Shown here piece after piece: positions 31,173 to 51,900 of a stretch of DNA of 64,000 nt. The notes beneath the pieces are model-generated. The model did no database searches. It saw only the letters and a program-made list of their open reading frames with translations, and was not told the DNA's origin. Position 1 is the stretch's first letter, and every line of letters starts with the position of its first letter. This DNA comes from Lumbricus rubellus (taxonomy: Eukaryota > Annelida > Clitellata > Crassiclitellata > Lumbricidae). Both the position numbers and the translations under genes were made by a program. The stretch is from contig OX243817.1 of assembly GCA_945859605.1 (NCBI GenBank), positions 33,096,790-33,160,789 of the forward strand. The letters are read 5' to 3'.

Positions 31173-32518
31173 GCCTATATAGCATAGCATAGCACAGTGT
31201 AGTATTGTCTATTTGTATATAAGACTAAATTTATATTGCTATGCAACAGATTGCTAAACTTGACCTCGCTGCACTTGCAATTGAGTTCCATGGTTAGCCT
31301 GGAAAGACATAGGCGCTATACAAATTGACGAATGAGCATACCTTCTGCACACGCCAGCTAAACATGACACAAGTTTAGAATACATATAAACAAACATACA
31401 TATATAAATACTATATATTGTTTTTGCAATATTTGCCAATTTTTTCAACATTCCAATTGTTATGAGCAAAAAAGGCCTCCTCTTGCTCACAATCAACACG
31501 AATTGTTAGGTCGTACTTTTGCATGGTTCAAATAAAGCTTGCCAGTTCTTTGGTAGGCATATGTGCATCTTCATTGCAATGAACAATGAAACGATTTGGT
31601 TGGTGAGGTAGGCCTAGCGGTGCCAAGTCAAAATCAATACGCACATTCATAGACCCTTCTTGGTGCCAATTAGCTCATGTTGGAATCCTTAGACATTGTA
31701 GAATAACTATAACAGCCCTGACCGATTTCGGGCGAATCAATGGCAATGGGCTATATACGCGAGTGTATATATAAATATATAATATATATACGCGAGTGTA
31801 TATATATATATATATATGTGTGTGTGTAAATACAGAGGTATACACAAAGATACTGCCTCTATACGTGAGTGGGAAGATCTTGGGTATACACGGCCTAGCT
31901 AATCTGCATAATGACTCCATGCAGCAAGTCAGCGAAGTTGGTGTACAGTCGACCTAGATCAACCCCTGGGGACATACATGTAGCATCGGTCATCCCTGTC
32001 GGCCAAACTTGAAGAAGACGCTGCCAGACGGTCATTGGTTCTATTAGCCATCCAATCATAGCATTCTACTCAGAGAATATGACCGATCGCGCTTGGCCTT
32101 TAAGTGTTACCTGTGCTCCCAACTGGGGGAAGGGGTTATTTGACAATGTCACTTCCAACAATGGGTCTCTTATTAGTTTCCATGCAGCTGTCCTAAGGCA
32201 CAGGACGTACTGAAACAACTCGGCCGCATGTAGGCTGTATTTACGCATTCATCCATGACGATATCGTCAGATAAGTAAGCCTGGTTATGAGTTGTAAGCT
32301 ATAATTATCGTAACACTTGGGAACGAACTATATAATTAATAAGCCAATGTTATTTACCCCTACCAACTCTGACGAAGACCTAGGCCTACGCATTAACATG
32401 CCTGAAAATAAGGTGAGAATGCGTTAGGCCTATACAAGTTCATAGGTTCATTAAGTCGCAAAGATATTATAATCTCATATCTTAATTAAGTAGGCTTAAT
32501 AACAACGATAGCATAATA

Positions 32519-33185
32519 CAGCGTTTCCCAAACTTTTTGGGCCACGGAACCCTTCATGTCCTAATATTTTCTCGCGGAACCCCAATCTCAAACTAAACGC
32601 ATTAAAACATGCATAGAAAATTAATTTTGTAGTAGGACAAATTAGATTGTAGCCTACTGTTTTATAAACCACGATTAGTGGATCGCAAAAAGGTCTATTG
32701 GGAGTACATGAAATTAGAGTGCGAGCCTCGCTTGTTTTTTCTCATGCATTTTGTCTATAATATTATTGATGCTACAAAGCTGGATTCCTATTGTCAGTTG
32801 CATTTTCGTCAAATTCTATATTTTGCTTCTGTTACAGTGAAATAATATGATATTGCAGTTTCGTACAATTTTATGTAGCAAATGGCAAAAGCATGCTGAC
32901 TGCAGTTAGGCCTACTGGGAAGTATTTTTAGCTATCCCATTCCAGATGAGTGAAGGTTGATTGGAATTATGCTTCATTTGCATTATGTCAATAAGATGTC
33001 CGCAGTCTTTATTAGAAGAGTTAGGACTAGCTGGTTTTAACCTACTTTGAATTGTTTTTTTTATCCAATTCTTATCATCAATTCATCATTCATAGTAAGA
33101 AAGTTTTTTACCATCTTTTCGCGGAACCCCTGCGCTCACCCAGCGGAACCCTTGGGTTCCGCGGAACCCACTTTGGGAAACGCTG
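32519..33185. mobile_element. hAT (Charlie-like) non-autonomous element, 667 bp
   Basis: Ends CAGCGTTTCCCAAACTTTTT and CTTTGGGAAACGCTG are inverted. The flanks GCATAATA and GCCTAATA agree at 7 of 8 bases. Sub-terminal GCGGAACCC repeats occur at both ends. The interior is AT-rich with no transposase frame. Ends of this type are known from Charlie-like hAT elements. Confidence 0.88.
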
Positions 33186-33889
33186 GCCTAATATGAAGTC
33201 CACAAATCAAAGTTTTCACTACCAACAGTGATTTTAGTTAGGCTAACTTCGGCGTTGCGAAACTATAGCATAGGCCTATACGCTGTCAGTCAATGTAGGC
33301 CTTGGTGTCACTGTAATTCCTAGGCTATGTCAGCAGTAAAAAAACTTTGAACCTAATATGCTAATATAATAGGCCTATTATTATGGAGTAGCAGGCTTAT
33401 AGACCCTATCATGTATGAACCAGAATTGCAAATGCGAAGTTTCTATAGGTTTATCAGCGTGACATGTAGGCCTATAGGCCTAGCCTTAGTCGAAGCCACG
33501 TTAGATACAGAGAGAGCAGCTTGATCATCGACACAAAATCATTATTATTATTACTATGAAATGAAATCCGTTTCGGTGCCAGGCTATGACTCGGGAAGGT
33601 CAAGCCGAGGAATTCACCTAGTGAGATTTCTTCAAAGCTTCGATCAACGTTGAGTTTCCAAAATATCGCGACAAAATTAATGCGAAAACTTCATCAGCTA
33701 TTATATAAATTTCTTTATGTTAGGCCTAATCGTAATATTGGTAATTTGATGACTTGCTCTTTCCTTGAATGGTGAATGGACTTCAGCTTAGGCCTACACC
33801 AAAGTTGGTTTCGAGTCATAAAAGCATCGGCGATAGAACTATACGCCTATAACTTGTAGGCTAGAGGTAGGCCTATTAATTTTTGTGTT

Positions 33890-34139
33890 GTGACCGGCGT
33901 TATTTTCTGCTGTGTATAGCTCTAAGGCGGGAATTTTGCAGCGTATTTTTAGCCGATGCTGGGATTTCACATGGCTGTGTTAGAGGCCTATTGCTGTGTA
34001 GCTTATGCTGTAACGCTCCCATAGCCAACACAGCTTCGCATTTGAAACGTTCCGTTATTTTCGATATCTTAAATATTCGGAATTTAAAACGAATTTACAG
34101 GTTCGAAATTGTATCATATTTAATATCGAACGTCAAAAG
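33890..34139 (+). other. Candidate 5' untranslated exon of the A20-like gene
   Basis: A stretch open on the plus strand and low in repeats ends GTCAAAAG before GTAAGTTA, a strong donor at 34140. The next strong acceptor in a plausible position is TTTTTACAG at 37421-37429, before the coding start of the A20-like gene. This is splice-signal inference only. Confidence 0.3.
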
Positions 34140-34936
34140 GTAAGTTACGCTGCGATTCGTAGTCAGGTCTCGTTTTCAATCCACACCTTCTGTTTGTGAT
34201 AATCTATTGTCAATTTTCGTGCGTCTAGCTTTCGTATGGAAAACCGAAAGGCTCAAAATAAGCCACATTAATTAAGCGCTGTCTTCATTGCAAGCTTCAT
34301 CCATGGATCTATAATACATTTAGAATCTTTTGGGCCCAGTTGGTTAGGTTTCCTCAGATGTCTAAAAATCAGGGTCTGTATACATTATTCATTTCTCCCA
34401 GGCCCATTAAATTTTGTTCATGCGAGGGCTCAAGATAGTCAAGACACATAATATTATAAGTAGCCTAAGTAAGTAGGAATATTATGCGCATATTTTAGAT
34501 GGTTGCCCCTTTTATTGTAGTTCCAAGGAATCAGGTCCCTATAGTCTACTTTACCCTACAGCGAACTTTAGCCATGGCTAAAACCTACATGACATGTAGG
34601 CTGTAGCCTAGCAGGAAGCATATACATGTATAGGCCTAGGCCTATATCTGCAGATAATTAGCATAGGCTGCACAAGGCATTGGAATTTATGTACTCTATT
34701 ATAGGCCTATTTATGGCTCTGAAAACACGACCTAATTTACAATTAAAGGCCTATGACCCTATGGGCCTAGCTAACAATCCTAAATGATAGGAAAAAACTT
34801 TGCCGTTAGGTCATCTCTGTAGGAACACAGGCTAGGCCTACCTGCAACATATTACATAAACTGTGCTGAGGAAATTTTTTGTCGAAAGGGCGTTTACGCT
34901 GATTGGTCGAAATAATTATAGCGGACTCTGTGCTGG

Positions 34937-36561
34937 CAGGCCCGGATTAACCCCTCGGGGGCCCGCCGCCATATTTTCAGGGGGCCCCTAATTTACCATT
35001 ACCTTCCGTCACCACACTCCACGGGCCCATTGAGACAAACAAATAGCAGGGAAGCCATAATATTAATAATCTGCAGCCATACCTTTATATAGGCCTACGT
35101 AGGCCTACATGATTCGATTGACCCAGGAGAGCTCGCCATCTTTTCGCAGCAGCTGAAGGTTTTTCTTACTGCTTGCTCATCATCACAAATGCCGACATTT
35201 CCAGTATCGGAATTTGTTACGCATTCATGTTGAGAAACCAAACTGAAGAAGGCTCAGCTTTTAACCACCTCGACAACTTACATTTATTTTAAGCCTTCCC
35301 TATAGCAGACGCCTAGCATAATCAGAGTTTCGCGTTTATTAAATCCTCTGTAGACTTGTACACTCGGGTCGTGGACACCAACACCACCGCTGACCGCAAT
35401 AGAAGCCCCACGCTCGGGTCTCCATGTAGCCTAAACTGATCTAGACTTACACTCGGACACACTACGTACCATTATATATTATATTTCACAGCTGTCGTAG
35501 GCTATAGGTTGATATTATGATATACTGCAGGTCACATTCCTCCTCAGAAGACGAGTGACCACCTCCACTACGGGCCTACGGGTTTGGCAAAATATAATCT
35601 GTTATTGACCAGTTTACAGTAGTTGTGATTTTCAGTGGAATGCAAGCCCGTATGCATAGAGTATGGTCTCGGGCATCCATGATTCGCCCAATTTATCATC
35701 CTACAAGTCAGAGCCAGCTTTGGTCGGCTTTAGACAGAGAAACATAATTTCAATTGGCGCCATTTTGATACTATTAGCGGTTCTTTCCTAAAGGTAGGGT
35801 GACTACGCCTCTGCCTTGGCTGCACAACTTTCAGCGATAATTTCCTCTCCCCTCTTCAGGATCGTCCCTCCCTCAGGCTCCCTGGTGTCAAATGAGTCAC
35901 CGTGGCATGCAGGGAGTGCGTGAAACATATAGGCCTAATACGGAGTTCTAGTTATACGAAAGTGGGTGAGAAGTTCAGAGGCACTGACAAAATAATGACA
36001 ATTTACAGTTCACTCTTCCCCTCTCTGCATCCACACTCAATTGAGATGGCCGTGATCCACGCATCCATGTAGTCTAATAGCATTCCTCTTCGACATAATT
36101 ATTATAGATTGCCTTTGTAAGACTGAGCCAAAGATAACATGATACACCTTGCGCATGAATGTGCAGACCAATTACAGAGTTCAACCGAATCTCTACTTTG
36201 TCTACGTCTGTCTGTTCGTCTACATGTATGTCTGACTCTTCTTAGAAGGCCGATCTCTCCCTCTCTGTCCGCCTGTCTGTAACTCTGGCCTATCTCTTCT
36301 AAAAGTAGGCCAAATGGAATACCGACAAAATCATAAATCAGAGCTGGCACAAACATAGAGGCCAACATAAATAAAATTGTTTTTCGCCCTAGGAAGAAAA
36401 CAATGACCAATGGACGCAAAATTTACACACTGTCCTTGAAGCAAATTTGAATAAATGGGAAAATGCACAATAAAAATTATTTTTTGCAGACGCGGGGGGC
36501 CCTCTGACGACGGGGGGCCCGCCGCCATGGCAGACATGGCATACTGGTTAATCCGGCCCTG
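34937..36561. mobile_element. hAT-like element, 1625 bp, CAGGCCCGGATTAAC ends
   Basis: Ends CAGGCCCGGATTAACC and GGTTAATCCGGCCCTG are inverted. Exact 8-bp repeats TGTGCTGG flank it (34929-34936 and 36562-36569). Sub-terminal GGGGGCCCGCCGCCAT occurs in inverted form near both ends. It is long for a MITE, but I see no transposase reading frame. Confidence 0.92.
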
Positions 36562-36775
36562 TGTGCTGGGCGGTTAGTTACCGCGGGACAGATGAGTTTG
36601 AATGCTGAGAATAATTATGGTCACGTGATTTGTTATGAACGCGGTCGAAAGAACACGAACGCGTCATACTCATAACTTAGTCATAAGTCATAACTGAACT
36701 GCAGCTTAAAATTAAGTAGGAACATTGAAACCAATGTCATCGATGTCATGTGATCCTTGAGCCGTTCAATAAACT

Positions 36776-36893
36776 GTCATCATCATCATCATGATTATCA
36801 CAATCATGATTATCATCATCATTATCACCACCACCATCATCGTCGTCGTCGTCATCATCATCGTCATCAACATCATCCCCATCATCATTATTG
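36776..36893. repeat. (ATC)/(GTC)n microsatellite
   Basis: An interrupted trinucleotide run of ATC, ACC and GTC units. Confidence 0.93.
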
Positions 36894-37483
36894 AGTGGCG
36901 CGAGTCTTTATAGGCCTAAGCTAGACAGGTTAAGGATGCGTTGTCAGCCCTAATTAAGACGTCGTTAGGCCTATATGAACTTCTTCTATTGTTATATTCA
37001 TTGTTATTATTCTTCTTATTATTTTTCTTGTTATTATTCTTATTTTATATTAGGCCTATTATTATTATTGGGCTATAATTATTGGTATTGCTATTACAAC
37101 TACCAGGCCTACTGCTGCTGCTGTCGCTGCTGCTGCTAGCTGTTCTATGCCTACTGAATAGATAAATAAATAAATCCCACTTCTGGATTGGCCGAACCAG
37201 GAGTGATCCAGCATTTAGGCCATTACTGTTAAGCCGAACCCACTGCTGTAAAGCCGACCTGTGCGTCGTGCTACAGTGGGCCATATTTCGTATAACCTGC
37301 ATGTAGGCCTACCTGTAATCATTCTGCGGTCTGTCAGATTGAATGTCAATAAAGAAGATATGAATTGTTTATTGCATCGACTCTTGTTTATGCATATAAA
37401 GGTTTACGTTAACTTATGGTTTTTACAGGATTGTTGGTCAACAGTATCAAACGCTACGTTTAAATCTACAGAAAGCTTAAAAC

Positions 37484-46189
<8,706 letters not shown>

Positions 46190-48935
46190 ATTAAGGATCA
46201 CTGTCCTACCAGCTAGGCTGTACCAGCGGGTCTACGTGGACCCTTAATTTTTATTCTCATATTGTAGGCTACCCTGGTAAAAACCACATAGGCGTCATCC
46301 TAGAACGGAATGCTGGAAGGGCAGACTATTTAAAAGACATTCTTTGAACACTTGTTGCCTCCTATTAAACCTATTTACAGTGGTTTGTCTACAAGAGCAT
46401 GATTAGCTAGGCCTTCGATTGTTGTATTTAAGAACCATTTTACATAGGCCTATTATGTGACAGAGCATTCTCGAGAGGCTATTTATTTATTTTTTATTGT
46501 AATTTTTTAATTTCATGTTGTCACGTAATTGGACATAGGGGGCCTAAGCCTATTCTCTTTCGTGCTCAAAAGCTCAGTCAACCCAGATTTAACTACCGGG
46601 CAATGTTACAATATTTTCCATAGTGATTGTATTTCAGTTCGACACGGGTAGGCCTACTTGTTTCAGTTCTGATGTTCCTTTTTTCTCTTATAGGCCTATG
46701 TCTTCACCGTTTCAGTGTTTCACCTTTAGTTTTCTTCAAGCACCAAAATAACAGAACCCATATTCAGTTAGATTCGTGTTTCAAAAAACTTTGTATCGGA
46801 TTTACTAATCTAATCGGATTTGGTTTGATAACAAACGCTTGATGTCATGGGCTTATCCCGCCTGTTGTAAGGCGCCCTTGTAACGGCAGTGTTACGGCGC
46901 CATATAAATTGTCATAATCATTATTATTATAATTATTATAAAATATGACATTCACTGATTCATTCATCATTCATAGTCGTCTACTACTAGAGGAGTCACA
47001 TATTTTCTTTTGCAGGTCAGTTGAAGAAGTAAATAGGTTCTTTAAAGTCGCAAACTTATAATAATAAATAAATTTAAACTCTGTAATAGATAACTGCAAA
47101 GTCTTAACAACAATGGTTACCTAAGTATACAACAAATAAATGAATGCAAGGAGGTGAAAACAACATAATCAATAATGGGTCCTTATCAGGCTACTAAGAA
47201 ATTACATACACAGTGAATCACACCAACAAAACTTAACACTACGTTTAGCAAACAATTATAATCAATGTCGTTAACCTTCAGATTATTAAGAACTTTTCAG
47301 TCTTAGGCCTAAAAAGTTCAGTCTCATTAATACTAAGTCTGCAATATCACCTAAAACTAACCTAAAGCAGACATGATAATTCATTATGTTATCTCTAAGC
47401 TTTTGTATATGACTCATTTAGTTTCATAGCCCAACTGTAGAGATACTGAGATATGAACAGGAGCATTATATTTCTATGTTCTAAGCAACCGGTATCTTTA
47501 AATGTCAACTGGTCATTAACAATTACACCTGCTGTCTTTAAATAAACTAGGATTGCTCGTTCACATATTATCTCTGTTTTTCTGTACATAAAGCAAATAC
47601 TTTAAATAGGCCAACTGCGCAGATAGTGAACAATGAACAGCAGCATTATATTTTCTATGGTCTTGCGAAAATTCAGGAAAAGACGGCAACTAACTTGAAA
47701 ACTAAAACTGGGACAGAGAGAAAATATTCAGCTTTGAATTGCTTCTTTTACAAGGTCTGGCTTTATTCTGGAATTTTTGTCAGACAGGTAGAAGCCACTA
47801 GTTTCTTCACTTACGGTTTCACATTTGGATAATTAGCCTGGAACTAAAGAAAAACACACACAAATCAGCAGCCTATATTTGAAAAAGAAAAATGATTAAA
47901 ACTGTCTTGAAAAAATCATTATTTCGAAGTCCAATGATTAGGCTAGAATTAATCAAATCAAGCTATAAATAGATGACTGCATTCTGTTTCATGCGCATAA
48001 ATAGGAAATAAAACAATATAATTGAAACCAACTGGACAGAGTATATCAAAGTCTAAAACCTAAATTAGGTCTAATTGAGAGAATGTCTTAAGTAGGATCT
48101 GAATAAACATAACTAATTTCTATATACCAGGTAAGATATAGGCTAGTCATAGCGTTAGAATTCTGAAATTTCAGTGTTAGTTGAATAGCATTTCAAAAGG
48201 TCATTATTTTTGTTGTTGGAGTAAACCCATCCCAAATAGCAATTTCTCTTGTGATGCTGTCAATTTTAACACATAATAAAACTACTGATACAAACTAGGT
48301 CTAGTCCGTAAATGTACGTCTGTATTTGCATTTAGGATGGTAAAAAGATACGACATAATGTAGTATAATTATTGGTGACAATGAAACGATAGTCTACAGT
48401 AGGCCTACCTGTAACTCAATTACAACTTAGCTCAAAAACAATAAAAGACAGAATACTTTGTAGTGAAGTCATATTATCAGAATGATAAAGTGGAGCGATA
48501 TTTTATTTACTCTCATAATTATATGAAGCATAAAACTACAACGGATCATAAATTTGGACCACAAGAAGGAAGATGTCAGAAGACCAGAGGTTTTTAAATG
48601 TGGATATGGCAAAAGATGGAAAAGTTTAGTTGGACTGAACATAATTATAATCAAACGAAGAGTTACTGCAAGTGGGGCATGAGGAACAAGTTCTATGGCT
48701 GCAATAAGAATGAGGCAAAAGAAATGGATAGAACACATTTTGAGAGGATACTCCCTTCTGAAAGATATCATCGATGGAAGAATAAAGGGAAGAAAAGAGG
48801 AAGACAAAGACAGATGCTGTTAGACGAAAACAGAAGCTGAAAGAGAAGGCTCATCATGGAGAAGAGTGATGCCATTGGACGTTCGAACTTGCCCCTGGGC
48901 ATAGAGCTTACAGTAGAAAGAAGATAAAAATTTAC
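46190..48935. other. Region between convergent genes
   Basis: This should hold the 3' UTR of the A20-like gene and the unresolved last exon(s) of the RNF212B-like gene. It has a GGCGCCATATAAATTGTCAT tail-like fragment (46898-46917), a pair of related direct repeats (about 47420-47490 and 47605-47675) and a LINE remnant (48594-48838). Confidence 0.45.
48594..48838 (+). pseudogene. LINE endonuclease/reverse-transcriptase C-terminal remnant
   Basis: One frame reads AIRMRQKKWIEHILRGYSLL and DIIDGRIKGRK; a second frame continues RGRQRQMLLDENRS. The pattern (KKWIGHILRG...EGRMKGKRGRGRPR) is common to animal LINE polyprotein C-termini. Frameshifts show it is dead. Confidence 0.75.
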
Positions 48936-51900
48936 TCTAGCCAAGAGACGGTCTGTAGCTGGAGCCGATCTTGAGCTGTGTTGACTTGAGCTTCTGTCAT
49001 TGTATGACTCATTCGATTCCATTGGACTCGGAGACTCTGCCACAAATCGCATAAGAAACATAAAAATTAGTTAGTCCAAATAACACAGAAATCACCTTTA
49101 AATGTTTCCACAATGAAGTGGTCTAAAGCTGTAGACTAACGCAAAGACAGAGACCACTTCCTTGTGCATATTCCAGTCTGTAAGGAATATGGTCTTTCTC
49201 AAAGTATTTAGGAATATGATCTGCCTAATAAAAATCTGACCAAGCATTACGAAATCGCTGGACTTGATAAATTAATCGAACAGAGTGGGTAGACTCAGCA
49301 TTTGCAGTCTCAACAAAAAATGGTTTTATAAAACTTACATATATATATATATATAATATGAATATCAGACATCATATATATATACATATATATAATTATA
49401 CGTATCTGCATATAATTGCTCACCCACAATTGTCTATGAAGAAGGAAATGAGAAATCATCTGAATCATCTCAGACTCAGAGGCCGGACAAAATTTAATGT
49501 CATGCGACAAAATGTCATAGACATTGGACAAAATTTCATAATGACAAAATGTTTCCTAACAAAATGTCACAGACAAAATGTCATAAGTATAGTCGAGTAA
49601 ATAATTGTGTTTTTTAAAAATAAATGATAATCTCATATTTATACACCCTGCAACAAGACAACGAGACAGAATGTTAAATTAAAAACTCTTATGTTACCTC
49701 TGACAGTAGGCATTGCAGGAGTATAGAGAACTTGGTTCCTGCAAATGTAACATCAAGAAGCCATTAGTAAACAAACTTCAGCTATGCAAACAATGTCTCA
49801 ATTAGAAAGCCAAGCATTCTCCTGCATCTTCATCTTCATCTTCAGTCCCGTTGAAGAGACTAAATTCATGAATGAATGGCCAGTGTTAGACTGCTGACAA
49901 AAAATCTAACAATAAGCAAAGACAAATTAGTTTAACCCTTTAACGCCGAGATGGTAGTAAATGGTATGGGAAATCCTACACCCTCCGGCATTAAAGGGTT
50001 AAGGTAATATCAAGTCGTTAATTAACACAGAAGAGTGCACCAATAAATATTGACCTATTTATTTTCTCATTAAATTTTACAAAACATTCGCGTGTATGCT
50101 ATTTGATAATGAATATTATCCAATAAGCTGCTATCAGATGGCCAATAGATAAACGTGTCACAATCATATATTATGTTAAATGTGACCTAAAAGCATCCTA
50201 CTCAATAATAGACACCTGATTCTACAGCTATTGCTTATACTTTTATTCTCTGCATGCAAACCGTTTAAGGTATAATAGATGCAGATCTGAAATTGTATAG
50301 AATCTGCAAAAGTACCTTGATGCTGGATAATGAGGGATCTCTCCTGACAAGAAAATAAAAAGCTTTATTAAGGAAACAACAAATAATAGATGTGGGTTAG
50401 ACCTTGTTCTATATGAGCTAGGAAGGCCATAACAACATGATGCAAAATTGATGCATGTATGTACGGGTGGGTATAAAGTGGTGCAGGCACTCCCAAGAAC
50501 CAAGGATGTTTAAGACAAAAACAAATGCAATTTTGCATTCATGTTTGTGCAGCGCATATACATGTGTGTAACTGTATGTATGCATGGGCGCTTGTAAGGA
50601 TGTACAATGTATGTAAGGATCTTTCAAAAGGAAGTTACCATATTATGGTATAACTTCATGATAGACATGCGGAATGATAAAAAGATTGTTTTAAGACGAT
50701 GGAACTCTTGTAACAGACAGAATGTTAAATAAAAACAATGGCTCTTCTTAAATTCTTCCATGTGTCCTACTGCTCGAAACTAAATTATCATTACCTAACT
50801 GGAATACCATAAAGCTAATCCAGTTAATTCACCATCAGAAGTTTTTGTGTCAGATACTGTACAACACCATTCTCTAAGGCTTATATTATTATTAAATTGT
50901 TATTGTTGATATCAATAGCTCTAGTAAAACATAAGCTATAGTCAAATGGAAACTACAAATCTCAGAGGTCCCTTGAAGAAGTGGCATGTAAATTTCTGGA
51001 ATGAAGTATTAAGCAGCAAATGCCATTGAAAATAATTATATAGAAATTCATAAAAAGAATTAATTCTGAAATGAGGTTTATACCCAGTCGTCCATTTGAA
51101 GGCGGGGTACGAACACTGAGTCTTGCTAGTCCGGGACTGATGTGAGTGACAGTTGTTGGAGTTCGGAAGTTGAACAGAGGCACATTCTGAGTTGAACTGC
51201 CAGATGAAGGCTAGCATCAAACAGAAAATACAACAGAAGTACGGTAACCATGTAAAACCGAACAATTCACATTATCCAATATCCATAATGTCTGATGTCT
51301 GGTTGAGTGAAACAAGGATGTGACAATGCTCTATGTTTTCAAGTAGGTGCTTGATCATGCAACAGGCAAAACCTTGCAGACAACAGACTTCAAACTTACC
51401 CATGATTTCTCAAGACATACTGCATGACATTTTAACCTAAAAACCATGCAAAATCAGACTGCCTATCAACGTACGGGCTCTACGTTATTGTAATAATTAT
51501 AGCTCAACAACAAGCATAACCTTGTTTCCGCACAGTCTAGCATTGTCAAGGTAATAAATTAGTGCCAATTAATGAAAAATACAATGCAAAATTAATTAAA
51601 TGTTAGATTCCGGTCAAAAGTGTTTTAAAAAATAGACAAACATACCATTTTACTTGCCAAATTCAGAGTAAAACTTTCTTTTGACTCTGCGGACCTATAC
51701 AAACAAGCAGACTAATCACAAACACTACATAAAGATTAAGAACAAAGAACAATTATTTGCTTAAAGATTGAATTGCAAGCCTTTTTAAGAAAAATAAAGC
51801 TCCTCATACCTAAAAAGAGATGCAAGGAAGGTGCTTATTTCTTTTCCTTAAGTGGCCATAACTCAAAGTCCAAATTCATGGACAAATGTGTTGTAAATTT

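Larger units (their letters stand above)
25757..33880. other. Long gene-poor region
   Basis: No supported gene. It contains the SINEs at 26284 and 28262, a hAT MITE (27921-28219), a (CATA)n repeat, the inverted-repeat complex at 29.1-32.0 kb, a 330-bp C/T-only tract and a Charlie-like element (32519-33185). The part 26550-27900 is AT-rich unique sequence in which I see nothing. Confidence 0.5.
34140..37429. other. Non-coding region upstream of the A20-like coding exons
   Basis: It contains the 34937-36561 hAT-like element, a mixed (ATC)/(GTC)n run (36776-36893), many AGGCCTA motifs and AT-rich sequence. No gene is supported. Confidence 0.5.

Noticed and set aside
33883..34143. Independent protein-coding gene of 86 codons
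   Set aside because: Composition and lack of similarity do not support a protein; the strong donor at its end fits better with an untranslated exon.
48768..48935. Continuation of the RNF212B-like frame through the last identified donor
   Set aside because: The continued sequence is hydrophobic and overlaps an inverted LINE remnant; AGA/GTAAAT is a reasonable donor, so a later exon is more likely.
51646..51694. GC-AG splice donor (GCAAGT) inside this RNF212B-like exon
   Set aside because: Using it breaks the phase with the next exon, while the GTATGT donor at the end of the exon keeps it.
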